Origin: JAWOLE01 sp963815655
Lineage (GTDB): Bacteria > Acidobacteriota > Thermoanaerobaculia > UBA5066 > Gp7-AA6
DNA length: 64,000 nucleotides
Direction of reading: 5' to 3'
NCBI GenBank assembly: GCA_963815655.1
Contig: CAWFHK010000001.1
Location: 2,542,001-2,606,000 of the forward strand
Of this stretch, positions 1 through 10,622 are shown in pieces. The first letter of the stretch is position 1. Each line of letters begins with the position of its first letter. A program made the position numbers and the translations under genes. The notes under the pieces are model-generated. The model saw only the letters and a list, made by a program, of their open reading frames with translations, searched no databases and was not told the DNA's origin.

Positions 1-1293
1 CGGGCCGTAGAACTGGAGCACGCCCAGACCGCGATTGTATTGACTGTCGAAGCAGCGGCCGAGATCGCGCGTGGCAATCACACCGCCGTCGCTCGCGATG
101 ATCAGGTGATCGGCCTGGAGAGCGTTCGGCGGGAAGTAGAGATCCTGCAAATCTTCATGCAACCCCTTGCGGCTTCCGCGGCAGGGCTGCCCGTTGGCGT
201 CGGTGTCGTCGTCCGCCCCGGAGAGCTTTGTCCAACTCGCGCCCCCATCGGTTGAAAGAAACGGGCCGTGTTGCCATCCGAGCGCCACGACGTCCGGCCT
301 GTACGGAGAGACCGCGATCGCCCGGTTGTGATAGCCCTGCTCTCCCGCGCCGGCCGGGATGCTCACCGCCGTCCAGTGTTGTCCGCCGTCATCCGATCTG
401 AGGACGCAGCGGATCATCGCGTCGTCGTCCATCGCCGCGGCATAGACGCGGTCGCGAGCGTTCGCGCAGGACGCCAGAACGAAACCGAAGGCGCCGGATC
501 CGGCCACCGCCGGAACCGTAGCCGGCGCGAACGCGAGCGTGCCGTTCTGCCAGTCGCCCGTGAAGAGACGGCTGGGTTTCGGCGGAGCCAGCGGCGACTC
601 GAAGATGCCCGTCGCGTCGGACGCCCCGGCCGCGAGGCCCGTTCCGGGTCCGCGGGCGAGCGCACCGCATGGCCCGGACGGAAGTCCCATCGCCGGTGTC
701 CACGCGTAAGCCTCGACATCCACCGGCGCAGCCGGGATGTCCGACCAGAGAACCCCGGAGTTGGTTCCGATCACGATCCTCCGCGCGTTGTCGACCACGG
801 CAATCGCGTGAACGGTGGTGCGCCAGGGCAAGGGAATCGCCAGGTCGGACCGCTTGACGACGAGCGCGCCGGTCACGGCCTGAAACTCGATCAGGAAGAG
901 ACTGTCCGCCTCGCGGCAACCCGCGAAGACATGGTGATTCCCCTCCGGTCCGTAGGCGAGGGAGCAGACGTTGGGCGTGTCCCAGCCGTCGCTCAGCGGT
1001 ATCGCGCGGTAGCCATCGCGATAGCTCGGGCCGGGAATGGGATTGATCAGCCAGACGCCTCCGGACTGCGCGCCCGCGATGACCGCCTGGCCGTCGGACA
1101 GGACCGCCGTCACGTTGCCGGAATGCCAGGTGGCTCGCTGGTCGTCGCGCTGGATGGCGCCGGCCTGCGCGGGCCGCCACTGGATGTCCCCGATCGTTCG
1201 ACTCGCCCGCTGCCTGGCCGCCGAGCCGAAGCGAACACGATCGAGTTTCGCGAGTATCTCGAGAGAGAGCCGGCCGCCGCTCGGTTCCGTCAT
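1..1293 (-). CDS. BNR/sialidase-like beta-propeller protein (3' end beyond window)
   Basis: The frame is open on the minus strand from an ATG at 1293 to the left edge, giving 431 codons with no stop. The protein holds propeller signatures such as LRSDDGGQHW, LSTDGGASW and IASDGGVIATRD, which are Asp-box (BNR) motifs. Such folds occur in sialidases, sortilin-like proteins and Ycf48-like proteins. No sialidase catalytic set was identified, so enzymatic activity is not claimed. No convincing signal peptide follows the chosen ATG. A GAGGG element lies a few bases upstream of that ATG. The next gene upstream on the same strand is a frameshifted kinase, 267 bases away. The C-terminus is missing only because the window ends. 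Confidence 0.8.
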   Translation of the reverse strand, partial: MTEPSGGRLSLEILAKLDRVRFGSAARQRASRTIGDIQWRPAQAGAIQRDDQRATWHSGNVTAVLSDGQAVIAGAQSGGVWLINPIPGPSYRDGYRAIPLSDGWDTPNVCSLAYGPEGNHHVFAGCREADSLFLIEFQAVTGALVVKRSDLAIPLPWRTTVHAIAVVDNARRIVIGTNSGVLWSDIPAAPVDVEAYAWTPAMGLPSGPCGALARGPGTGLAAGASDATGIFESPLAPPKPSRLFTGDWQNGTLAFAPATVPAVAGSGAFGFVLASCANARDRVYAAAMDDDAMIRCVLRSDDGGQHWTAVSIPAGAGEQGYHNRAIAVSPYRPDVVALGWQHGPFLSTDGGASWTKLSGADDDTDANGQPCRGSRKGLHEDLQDLYFPPNALQADHLIIASDGGVIATRDLGRCFDSQYNRGLGVLQFYGP

Positions 1294-1560
1294 TCGCAGT
1301 CCCTCACTCTTTGCCCAGCCGCTCCATCCCGGCTGTTGCCGGCAGTGTAGTCGACGGAAACGACGAAGGCATCCTCTCGCGCGGCGCCGCCCTACGGGTT
1401 CCGAAGCATGGCGACAGCCGTTCGTGACCCTCCGCTACTGGGAATCGCGTCTGCCCGACTCCCCCGCCGTCGGATTGCATCCCGCCGGAAATCCCGACCG
1501 TAGAGGAAGTGTGCGTCATCGGCGTCGCTTCTACCGTCGCCGCGGGCGCCATAGCGCATG

Positions 1561-4178
1561 TCATTGCGGGCGCTCCGACTCGAACAGGCTCGCAACCTGG
1601 TAGTAGGCCGTATAGGCGTACGACCGCAGGTCATCCGTGACGAAGATCCCTCGCATCGAGAGGAGACCCGCGCTGTCGGCGGGGGCGATCTCCTTGAAGA
1701 GGCTTCGCTGCCCGGTGGCGAGGTCCACGCGATCCATGCGACAGGGAATCTCGGCGCGGCGGTAGGCCAGCACCGACCTCCCGTCGGCGCTCCAATGCGC
1801 GACGACGTCCGCCTCGGCGAGCCCCGGCACGGGCCGCGGCTCTCCCCCGGCGATCGGATAGAGCGAGTACGTCCCCGCGGATCCCCGCGCGAGGACGAGC
1901 GTCCCATCGGGGGAGAGCAACCCGTCGCGGGTGCCTTCCGGAGTGACCGGCCGCGGAGCGCCCCCGCCGATCTCCTTGCACGTAGAAGCGCGTCCCCTTC
2001 CCGGGCTCGTTGCCGCAGATGAGGACGCTCTTGCCGTCGCGGAACCATTGGGCGGTCGCGTAGTTCTCGAGGCCGCCCCGCTCGAGCCGCCGGGTCTCGC
2101 CGGCCCCGGTGGGATAGATCACCAACCGGGGCGGACGGGACTGGACCACGGCGAGCACCCACTTGCCGTCGGCGGACAGGTCCGCGGGCCATCCCTCTCC
2201 GAGCCGGACCACCGGCGAGCCGTCGGTCTTCCGGAGGCACACGGCATAGTCGGTTCCGAGCGCGGTCTCGGCGAAGAGGAGAGTTTGCCCGTCCTGGGAG
2301 AGCGCGCGCGCGTGCGAGGTATTGAGCCACGAAAGATCGCGATCCCCTGCTTCGCCCGCAACGTGGACCATCGCCCTGTAGCGAAAGTCCGCGCGGGTCG
2401 CGAGCCACCGTCCGTCCCGGGCCACGTCCTGGATCGTCAGGCCGCCGGGCGCCTCGTAGGCGAGGCGTCTCTTTCCGGCCAGCGTCACGGCGTACACGAC
2501 GTAGCTGCCGCCGCTCAGGCTCGCCGAAAACAGGATCTCTCTGCCGTCCGGCGACCAGGAGAGCCCCCGCGCGCTCCAGTAGCCATCCGAAAGCACCGTC
2601 TTCTTTCCGGCGAGGTCCACGATGTTCACGGACCCCCGGTCGTCCCACTTGCGCGGATGCTCGAAGAACGCGATCCGATCCCCCCGCGGGGAGACGCGCA
2701 CGTCGGTCATGTAGCCGCTCGCCGTGCAGAGCACGTGACCGATCGGGTACTCGAGCCGATCCGTTCCGCCGACCTCGCGGAGGATGGCCAGCCGCGTTCC
2801 GTCCGGCGACCAGTCGGCCTGCCTCACCCCTTCCTGGATCTCCCTCGGCGCGCCGCCGCTCAACGGCATCCGCGCGAGCGTGCCGATGAAGAGCCGATGC
2901 CACACGTACCGGGCGCCGACGAGCACGGCGAGCTCGCCTTTGGAGGAGACCGCGAGCAGCTGCATGCCGCGCGGGCCGAGAGGTTGCGGCTCGGGATAAT
3001 CGGGGCGGATCGTGAAGATCTGCGGTGTGTTCCCCTCGACCGCGGCGCTGTAGACGACCGTATCCGACTCCGCCGCGAAAGCCGCCCGGAAGATGGCCTC
3101 GCGCCGAAAATTGAGCTGGCGGAAGGCGAGCGGCCCGGCGACGCGCCCGGGCCGCGAGGCCAGCAGCAGCGCGGCCGCGGCGACAGCGGCAAACAGCGCG
3201 GCGAGCGTCCACGCGACCCGCGGGCGGCGCGGCCGCCGCGCGGCGACCGGCTCTCCGACCCGCGAGCCGCCTTCGGCGATCCACTTCAGCTCGGTCCCGA
3301 CGTCGCGCGCGCTCTGCCAGCGGTCCTCCGGATCCTTGGCCAGGCAGGTCTTGATGACGCGTTCCAGAGCGGGAGGCGTCATCGGCTGAAAATGCGAGAT
3401 CAGCTTCGGCTCGTCGCGGAGAATCGCGGAGATCAACGACGCTTCGCTCGGCCCCTCGAACGCCTTCCGGCCCGTCGTCATCTCGTAGAGCGTCGCGCCG
3501 AGCGCGAAGATGTCCGTCCGCGGGTCGGCGTTCTTCCCCTCCAGCTGCTCGGGCGCCATGTAGGGCATCGTGCCGACGAGCGACCCTTCCCGCGTGAGGT
3601 CCGATCCGCCGATCAACGTCGGAAGGGCCGTGAGGTCGTCTCCAGCCATGGGATGCCCGGACGCGGCCGCCTGCTCTCTTCCGGCCGCGTCGTGCGGCTG
3701 TTCAAATGCCTTCGCCAGCCCGAAGTCGAGCAGCTTCACCCCGGACGGGGTCAGCATCACGTTGCCCGGCTTCAGGTCCCGGTGCACGATCCCCTGCCGG
3801 TGCGCCTTGTCCAGGGCATCCGCCATCTCGATCCCGTACCGGAGCGCCGCTTCCAGCGGCAGGGCTCCCTTCATCAGGCGGGCCGCGAGCGTCTCCCCTT
3901 CGAGGTATTCCATGACGAGGTACTCGGTCTCCCCCTCGCGGTTGACGTCGTAGAGCGCGCAGATGTGCGGGTGGGAGATCTGCGAGATCGTCCTCGCCTC
4001 CCTCTCGAAGCGCTCGCGCATGTCCGGCGAGGAAGACAGGTGCGGCGGCAGGACCTTGACGGCGACCGTCCGCCCCAGGCGCGTGTCCCGCGCCTTGTAG
4101 ACCACTCCCATTCCCCCGGCCCCGAATCGCGGACACGATCTCATAGGGGCCAAGCCGGGAACCGGGTTTCAGAGACAC
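1561..4178 (-). pseudogene. Ser/Thr protein kinase with C-terminal TolB/WD40-like propeller, two frameshifts
   Basis: Three reading-frame pieces join into one kinase-propeller protein. The first gives SLKPGSRLGPYEIVSAI, the second continues with AGGMGVVYKARD, HRDLKPGN and DFGLAK, and the third gives the propeller end (SPDGTLVLARG, WSADGRSVLAY). One extra base near 4124 breaks the glycine loop and another near 1976 breaks the propeller. Paralogues in this window read straight through both places. A membrane helix follows the kinase domain (about WTLAALFAAVAAAALLLA). The start at GTG 4178 is chosen to match the opening of the paralogues; GTG 4214 is possible. The activation segment carries a 59-nt insert shared with the kinase at 43355. 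The gene is either a pseudogene or has sequence errors. Confidence 0.8.
3645..3703 (-). repeat. 59-nt in-frame insert in kinase activation segment, copy 1
   Basis: The insert encodes EQPHDAAGREQAAASGHPMA between the DFG and APE motifs of the kinase at 1561-4178. A copy about 90% identical sits at the same structural position in the kinase at 43355. The unit contains an inverted GCGGCC/GGCCGC pair, so it could fold as a hairpin. Confidence 0.75.
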
Positions 4179-4394
4179 CGCCTCCCATAATAGCCCGCGC
4201 GTTCCGGCGCCCACGCTCCGCCCCGCTCCCTTCCGGTTACCTGCAAGACAAAAGTGTCGTGAGGCCAGGTCGCGAATCTCATGAAGATCAAGAAACGTGA
4301 TCGCCCCACGCGGCGATGCACAACAGGTCTGTGCGTCAGCCCGCGACTCTCTCCCGGGCCAGGACAGTCACGGTCCCGTCCTCTCCGCCAACCA

Positions 4395-7300
4395 CTATCG
4401 CCGGATCCTGAGATTCTCGTAAGCAACCGACGGATTTCCCTGACTCACGGTGGCGAGCCCTTCGACCTCGGGCCGCGCGAAACAGTAGACCTGGTCGTGG
4501 AAGAGCGGGAGGAGCAGAGCCTCCCGGGCGATCGTCTCTTCGACTTGCCGGTAGATGGTGTGGCGAACGCGCGGGTCCGTCTCCGCGCGCCCGCGGTCGG
4601 CCAGTTGATCCACGTCCGGGCTGCCCGCGTATCGGCCCAGGAAGCCCGCCTCCGAGTGCAATAGGCCATGGACGAACGTGTCCGCGTCGGGATAGTCCGC
4701 ATTCCAGCGCCCCACGTTCAGGTCGGTCTCTCCCTTCCCGGTGAGCTCGATGTACTCGGCCATCGTCTTGTTCATCGGCCGGATCAGGAAGCCGATCTCG
4801 CGGAACGCCTCTGTGAGCTCTCGGGCGAAAGCCGAAAACTCGCCGTAGAAGATGGGGTGTACCGCGGCCGACAGCTCGACGGTCTCTCGTGAGACCGTCG
4901 CCCGCGTCGAGCTGTCCGGACCGGCGGCGTCACTCGATGCTCCGGCTCCGAAGCCGGAACCGGAGGCCGAATAGCCGAGAAGGCCCGGCGGGATGATGCC
5001 CTGCGCGGGGATCGCCAGCCTTCCCAGAGTCTTGCGGACGAATCCAGCGACGTCGACAGCTCGCAGCAGGCTTCGGCGCAGCTCCACGTCGGTCAGGACT
5101 CCCCGATGCCTGTTGAAGGCGACGAGGTAAGTGGTCAGGCGAGGGCTCTCCCGGTAACCGGACGCAAACCGCGGATCGTGCCGGAAGGCTTCCGCGTCCG
5201 CCGGCAGCAGATCCGACGCGAGCGAAAGCCGGCCCGCCAGAAACTCGTCGCGGATCTGCTCCGGCGGGACCCCGAACCGGAACACGATCCCTTCGCTTCG
5301 GGGGCAGTCCTCTCGCCAGTAATGGGGATTGCGCTCGAGCTCGAGCCGCCGGCCGGGCTCGAAGCTGACAACTCGAAATGGGCCCGTGCCGACGGCGCCT
5401 TCGCGCACGCTCGGCCCGATGACTCCGGTCCCCTCGGGGACGATCGCCGTTGGCGTGTAGGAGAGCAGGGCGGGGAAGAAGGAGACGGGCTTCTCCAGAT
5501 CGATGAAGAACTCCGTCCGCGAGACGATGTGAAAGCCCTCGAGGTCGGTCGAGACTCCCTCGAGAAGCCTTGCCGCTCCGCGGACGGGAGACAGCAGGCT
5601 CCGGGCGGCGCTCTGCGGGTTCGCCAGCAGCCGCTCGAAGGAATGACGAACGTCGCGGGCGGTGAGCCGGCGCCCGTCGTGGAACCGTACGCCCGGGCGA
5701 AGGCGGAACCGGAACCGCGTGCCCTCTTTCTCCATGATCACTTCGGAGGCGAGCCAGGGAACAATCCGGGTGCCCTCGACAGCCCAGGTCAGCGTCTCGA
5801 AGACCGTCGAGATCACTTCGGAATCCTCCGCGGTGACGCTCAACGCTGTATCGAAGCTCCGGACGACCCCCGCGATCGGCACGTTCAGGATTCCGCCGCC
5901 GGCCGGCCGTTCGGAGACCGCTCGCGCCGCCTGCGCCGGCGCCTTTCCGACTTCGGCGTAGTTGACGTAGGGAGCGATGCTCCGAAGTTGAAGGTTTCGG
6001 ACGCTGGCGTTGGCGATGCGGTAATCCACGTCGTGGAAGAGGGGCACGAGGATCGCCGAGTCGAGCAACACGTGCTCGAACTTCCGGTAGAGGTCCTCCC
6101 GGGCGGCCGGACCGGCCTCGGAGCGGGCCTCCTCGAGAATCCGGTCGGCCTCCGGCGAGCAGAAGTAGGTGCGCAGGGAACCGCTGCCGGAATGAAAGAG
6201 GGTGAAGGTGAAGTTGTCGGGATCGTCGTAGTCGGCGATCCAGCGTCCGAGCAGAACGTCGATGTCCCGTTCGGCGTGCCAGGACTCGAGGAACTCCGGC
6301 ATCGTCTTCGTGACGACTTCGACTTCCACGCCGAGCTCCGCCCAGGCTCGAAAGAGCGCCTGAGTCAGGGCGGAGTACTGGTTCTGGAGGATCGGGTGCA
6401 CGGAGGCCTTGAGTCGCACGGGCAACGGCAGCCCGCAGGTGCGGATCATCTCGATCGCCTTCTCCCGCGGCAGGTGCGCCTGGCGCCTGCCGGGGTCGTG
6501 TCCGAGGATTCCAGGCGGGATCACGCCGGTTGCGGGAAGGGCGAAGCGCCCCAGCGCGCCCCAGACCAGATCCTGCGTCCGCACAGTGCTTGCGAGCGCC
6601 TGCCGGAGAGAGACGTTCGATCCGGCGGAGGTGCCTGTGTGGAACGTGGCGAAGTAGGAGTTCTTCTTGGGAGTCTCGACCAGGCCCGCGCGGAAACGGG
6701 GCTCGCGGAGGATGGCTTCGAGATCCCGGGGGAGAAGGTCTCGCGCCAGATCCAGCTCCCCGGACCGCAGGCCTTGCGCGATCGTGGCCGCCGAGAGAGA
6801 GAGCCGAAACTCGATCCGGTCGAGGCGCGCCGGCTCCTTCCAGGAGCGGGGGTTGCGCTCGAGGACGACCCGATCCGGGTCCTGGGAGACCTTCCGGAAC
6901 GGCCCGGTGCCGAGCATGGCCGAGGTCCCGCCTGCATCGGGGCCGACGGCGGCGATGCCTGTCCGGGGGTCGGTGAGCAGGGACGGGAAGATCGGGAGCG
7001 GGTCTCTGAGCCGGAGCTCGATCTCCCCGCTCCCGGCCGCCGTGATTCCGGAGACCTCGCCGGTCTTTTCCTCCAGGTACTCCGGGACCCCCAGGATCGC
7101 GACGAAGGCCGCGGGCATCTGGTTGCGGGAGAGCCGGATCGAACGTTCGAGGGAGGCCTTGACGGCGGAAGCGGTCAGGGGAGCGCCGTCCGAAAAGACG
7201 ATACCCGAACGCAGGTGCAGCCGCACTGTCTGCGCGCCCTCCTCGAGGACCCAGCGCTCGCACAATCCCGGCGTGAGATTGCCCTGCGCGTCGGTGGTCA

Positions 7301-10076
7301 CGAGCGTTTCGAACACGTTCGCGAGGGCCTCCTGCTCCTCGTTCGTCTCGTAGGTCCCCGGCTCGGTCGCGGCGATGGGGTTCGCCACGGCCACCACCAG
7401 CGTCCCGCCCCGCGGGACGTCGATCTCGGCGGCCTTCTCTTTCGGCGCGAGCTTCTCGATCTCTTCCTGGTACGCCGCCGCCCTGGCGTACTCGCCGCGC
7501 AGATTGGCGAGCGTCGCGATGAGCGGGAGCAGCTTCGCGAGGCTCTCGGAGTCGCCCCCCGCCCGCGCCGCTTCGATCCCCCGATCGGCCCACTGCCGCG
7601 CCTCTTCGATCCGGCGGGACTGCCACGCGGTCTCCGCGGCGAACAGGATCGCCTGGAGGGCCCGCCGGGGCTGCATCTGCGCCTCGAGCACCCGGACCGC
7701 GGTTTCGGCCTCGCGCAGAGCGCCGTCCACGTTGCCCGCCAGGCGCTGGCCCTGGGCCAGGAGGAGCCGGGCCTCTCCCTCGAGGGCCCGCTCGCCGGTC
7801 CACTCCTCGTCCTCGAGGAAGTCCAGAGCGATCTTCGCGACGCGGACCGTCTCCTCCGGGCTGAAGGAGTCGAGCGACTTCTGCGCGAGCTTCAGCGCGT
7901 ACTCGACCGTCTTCTCCGGGAGGTCGGCCTGAGAGAAGTGGTGGACGAGCTCGGGATAGATGCGCTCGAGCCGGCCCGCGGAGCGCTGCTCGATGAATCC
8001 GGCGTACTTGCGGTGGAGGGAACGGCGCTTGCGGCGGGCGAGGCCTCCGTACAGGGCGTCCCGAACGATCCCGCTCGAGAATGTCAGGCGGTCGCCGCGC
8101 GACTCGCGCTCCTCTTCGAGAAGCCCCTCGCGCATCAGCCGGTCGATGGCGTCGTCGAGGTCCTTGGCCCCTTCCGCCAGGGTCTCAAGGTCCCGGGCGT
8201 CGAAGGTCTTGCCCAGCACGGAGGCGATCGACAGCAGATCGCGCAGCTCCTCCGGAAGCCGCTCGATCCGCTTCTCGACGGCTTGCTGGATGGTCGCCGG
8301 CAGCGCATCCGCTGAGATCGCTCCCCCTTTCGAGAAGCTCCATGCTCCGGTGTCGTCCCTGGCGATCTCGCCGGACTCCACGAGCGACCGGATCAGCTCC
8401 TTGGTGAAGAAGGGGTTGCCTTCCGTCGCGTCCTTGAGCCTCCGGGCGAGGTCGTCCGAGACCTTCGGCGCTCCGACGAGGGACTCGACGAGGTTGCGGT
8501 GCTCCGAGGCGGAAAGCGGACCGAGCGTCAGCGAAGCGAAGCGCGGATCATCCGTGAAGGAATCGAGCATCCGCGTCAGGGGATGCCGCTTGTCCGTCTC
8601 CGACTGCCGGTAACTGCCGACGATCAAAGTCGGCGTCGGCCGCAGCCTGCGGACGATGTACTGGAGCGCCTCGATCGAGATCTCGGCCCCGTGGAGGTTC
8701 TCGAGGATCAGGAGGAGGGGCTTGCCGCCGGCGATGCGGGTCAGCGTCCGGGCCAGGAGCTCGAAGATCTGGATCCGGTCCTCGGCCTTCTTCTCCTCCC
8801 CTGCGGCCGCCGCGCGGGTCTCGCCGCTGACGGCCGAGCGCAGCTCGCCGATCTCCGAGAGCTGGGGAAAGAGCGCGATTAACTCCGCCGCGAGATCGGA
8901 GAAATCGGGGCGCTCGGCGGAGGAGCTCCCCGAGTCGCGGGACAGGAAGTAGTCCTCGATGAGCTCGCAGAATCCCTGGTAGGAGAAGGAGCGATCCTGT
9001 TCGATGAAGCGGCCGTAGAGGGTGCGGACCTTGCGCACCCGGGCGAGGTTTCTCAGCTCTTCGAGGAGACGCGTCTTGCCCACGCCCGGCTCGCCCGCTA
9101 CGACCGCGAACTGGGAGTCGCCGGAGATCGCCGCGTTCAACCGCCGCTGCAGCTCGGCGAACTCCTTCTCCCGGCCGATGAACTTGGAAGCCGCGGGGAG
9201 AGCGACCGTCCGGCTGGCGCTCAGCACGAGCGACATCCGAAACTCGTCGGTCGCCAGGCTCGACTTGTGGCGGCGCAGCGCGTCCGCGATCTGTCCGGCC
9301 CGCTGGGGACGCTTGCCCGGGTCCTTCTCGAGACAGCGCAGGACGATGTCCTGCAGCTCCTCCCGGATCTCCGCGCCGAGGGCGCGGGGAGGCTGCGGGT
9401 TCTCGTGGACGATGCGGTAGAGGATCGACTGGACGTCCCCGGTGAAGGGCGGCTCCCCGACGAGGCACTCGTAGAGGACGATCCCGAGAGAGTAGATGTC
9501 CGAGCGGCCGTCGAACGCGCGCGAGGCCACCTGCTCGGGGGAGAGGTAGGCGACGGTGCCGACCAGGGTGCCGGTCTTGGTGAGCCGGGACTCCGAGGCC
9601 GTGTGCGCGAGCCCGAAGTCCATCACGCGGACACGGACGGTGGACCCCTCCTCGCGCGCGATCATGATGTTGGCCGGCTTGATGTCCCGGTGCACGACGC
9701 CGCGCGAGTGGCTGTAGTCGAGCGCGTCGGCAACCTGGATCCCGATGTCGACGACGTCGCCGAGACACAGCGTCTGCTCCCGGAGCAGGCGCGACAGGTT
9801 CGTTCCGCCGACGACCGGCATCACGAAGAAGAGCGAGCCCTCGTGCCGCCCCAGGTCGTGGATCGGGACGATGGCGGGGTGGTCCATCTGCCCGACGACC
9901 TGCGCCTCCCGCTGGAACCGTTCCTCGAGCTCTGTCGTGAGATCCGTCGAAGACATGAGCTTGACGGCGACTTCGCGGTTCAAGACCGGGTCGCGGGCCC
10001 GGTAGACCACACCCATCCCGCCGCGGCCCAGCTCCCCCAGGATCTCGTAGCGGTTGGCCAGCCGGGTATGGATCAC
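4395..10076 (-). CDS. Ser/Thr kinase - AAA ATPase - tandem ABC substrate-binding-protein fusion (1,893 aa)
   Basis: Residues about 10-265 are a complete Hanks-type kinase: Lys39 in VAVKL, HRD at 129-131, DFG at 153-155. Residues about 295-650 are a signalling ATPase with Walker A GEPGVGKT (328-335) and a Walker B-like LLLILEN. Residues about 700-880 look like helical repeats. From about 889 to 1370 and again to the C-terminus there are two copies of a family 5 solute-binding domain (OppA/DppA type), with motifs such as GTGPFR, RNPHYW and DLLPRD. I see no signal peptide or membrane helix, so the binding domains should be cytoplasmic, unlike normal transporter partners. The frame is uninterrupted over 5.7 kb. 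The likely role is a ligand-gated signalling kinase or scaffold; the ligand is unknown. Confidence 0.9.
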   Translation of the reverse strand: MIHTRLANRYEILGELGRGGMGVVYRARDPVLNREVAVKLMSSTDLTTELEERFQREAQVVGQMDHPAIVPIHDLGRHEGSLFFVMPVVGGTNLSRLLREQTLCLGDVVDIGIQVADALDYSHSRGVVHRDIKPANIMIAREEGSTVRVRVMDFGLAHTASESRLTKTGTLVGTVAYLSPEQVASRAFDGRSDIYSLGIVLYECLVGEPPFTGDVQSILYRIVHENPQPPRALGAEIREELQDIVLRCLEKDPGKRPQRAGQIADALRRHKSSLATDEFRMSLVLSASRTVALPAASKFIGREKEFAELQRRLNAAISGDSQFAVVAGEPGVGKTRLLEELRNLARVRKVRTLYGRFIEQDRSFSYQGFCELIEDYFLSRDSGSSSAERPDFSDLAAELIALFPQLSEIGELRSAVSGETRAAAAGEEKKAEDRIQIFELLARTLTRIAGGKPLLLILENLHGAEISIEALQYIVRRLRPTPTLIVGSYRQSETDKRHPLTRMLDSFTDDPRFASLTLGPLSASEHRNLVESLVGAPKVSDDLARRLKDATEGNPFFTKELIRSLVESGEIARDDTGAWSFSKGGAISADALPATIQQAVEKRIERLPEELRDLLSIASVLGKTFDARDLETLAEGAKDLDDAIDRLMREGLLEEERESRGDRLTFSSGIVRDALYGGLARRKRRSLHRKYAGFIEQRSAGRLERIYPELVHHFSQADLPEKTVEYALKLAQKSLDSFSPEETVRVAKIALDFLEDEEWTGERALEGEARLLLAQGQRLAGNVDGALREAETAVRVLEAQMQPRRALQAILFAAETAWQSRRIEEARQWADRGIEAARAGGDSESLAKLLPLIATLANLRGEYARAAAYQEEIEKLAPKEKAAEIDVPRGGTLVVAVANPIAATEPGTYETNEEQEALANVFETLVTTDAQGNLTPGLCERWVLEEGAQTVRLHLRSGIVFSDGAPLTASAVKASLERSIRLSRNQMPAAFVAILGVPEYLEEKTGEVSGITAAGSGEIELRLRDPLPIFPSLLTDPRTGIAAVGPDAGGTSAMLGTGPFRKVSQDPDRVVLERNPRSWKEPARLDRIEFRLSLSAATIAQGLRSGELDLARDLLPRDLEAILREPRFRAGLVETPKKNSYFATFHTGTSAGSNVSLRQALASTVRTQDLVWGALGRFALPATGVIPPGILGHDPGRRQAHLPREKAIEMIRTCGLPLPVRLKASVHPILQNQYSALTQALFRAWAELGVEVEVVTKTMPEFLESWHAERDIDVLLGRWIADYDDPDNFTFTLFHSGSGSLRTYFCSPEADRILEEARSEAGPAAREDLYRKFEHVLLDSAILVPLFHDVDYRIANASVRNLQLRSIAPYVNYAEVGKAPAQAARAVSERPAGGGILNVPIAGVVRSFDTALSVTAEDSEVISTVFETLTWAVEGTRIVPWLASEVIMEKEGTRFRFRLRPGVRFHDGRRLTARDVRHSFERLLANPQSAARSLLSPVRGAARLLEGVSTDLEGFHIVSRTEFFIDLEKPVSFFPALLSYTPTAIVPEGTGVIGPSVREGAVGTGPFRVVSFEPGRRLELERNPHYWREDCPRSEGIVFRFGVPPEQIRDEFLAGRLSLASDLLPADAEAFRHDPRFASGYRESPRLTTYLVAFNRHRGVLTDVELRRSLLRAVDVAGFVRKTLGRLAIPAQGIIPPGLLGYSASGSGFGAGASSDAAGPDSSTRATVSRETVELSAAVHPIFYGEFSAFARELTEAFREIGFLIRPMNKTMAEYIELTGKGETDLNVGRWNADYPDADTFVHGLLHSEAGFLGRYAGSPDVDQLADRGRAETDPRVRHTIYRQVEETIAREALLLPLFHDQVYCFARPEVEGLATVSQGNPSVAYENLRIRR

Positions 10077-10289
10077 GCGAACCTCGCTCCGGCCGTGTCC
10101 GGAAACGTCAGGCGCGTGAAGCGGAACGTCTCATCTCGACCGCGCCAGACGTCGCCCATCCGGTCCTCGCCGAGAAGCGCCAAGACCTCACGCAGGCTGG
10201 ACCGAGAGCCGACTGTCTGAGACACGTCGGCCGGAATTATAGGCCGCTCGTTCCCTCGACAAATTCCGACCGGACTCTTGGTTCTCGTT

Positions 10290-10451
10290 CACGGCGGGAA
10301 GAGTCTCCCGAGCGAACGCGAGGGAGGAGCCTCCCGCCGCGGGAGCGGAGCGCTTTCGCGCGGTCAGGCGAGCGGTCGAGCGCGCATCCGCGCGAGCCGC
10401 TCGCCGGTGCGCCCGCAGGGCGCAGATCACGCGAAAGCGCGGAGCGACGGA
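10290..10451. repeat. tRNA-adjacent repeat, copy 1
   Basis: This GC-rich stretch shares the order and much of the sequence of 27965-28136, including GCCTCCCGCCGCGGGAGCG and GCGCGGAGCGACGG. Both copies directly follow a tRNA-Asn 3' end on the minus strand. With the neighbouring tRNA remnant and hairpin it fills the gene-free stretch 10077-10622. I see no coding potential there. Confidence 0.6.
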
Positions 10452-10476
10452 TGGCTGTGGGGGGTGGAATCGAACC
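10452..10476 (-). other. tRNA-Asn 3'-end remnant (candidate attachment site)
   Basis: These 25 bases are identical to the T-arm, acceptor end and CCA of the intact tRNA-Asn at 28137-28212. Upstream of them the sequence is not a tRNA. A displaced tRNA 3' end is the usual scar of integration into a tRNA gene. Confidence 0.6.
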
Positions 10477-10502
10477 CTCGATTCCGAAGAATCGAGAAGC
10501 CC

Positions 10503-10529
10503 GGAAACCCTTGTCGTTACAGGGTTTCC
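10503..10529. terminator. Perfect inverted repeat, hairpin
   Basis: Nine bases (GGAAACCCT) and their exact complement (AGGGTTTCC) are separated by nine bases. The hairpin lies between the tRNA remnant and the VWFA gene end, so it could terminate the upstream operon or be part of an attachment site. No T tract follows. Confidence 0.4.
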
Positions 10530-10622
10530 TTGCTCTCATCAAGCCTCTCTGGCCATCGGTGTGACGAAAGTGTGACGGAGGAAAACGCCCGCCTGTCGCT
10601 CACACGCCGCGGTGATTGCCGG

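Noticed and set aside
5106..8315. A 1,069-aa open frame on the plus strand, opposite the kinase-ATPase-SBP gene
   Set aside because: It is the complement shadow of a well-supported protein in high-GC DNA. It has no recognisable motif and an Arg/Pro/Gly-rich composition.
10440..10530. A second complete tRNA gene
   Set aside because: Only the last 25 bases match a tRNA. The 5' acceptor strand, D arm and anticodon arm are absent.
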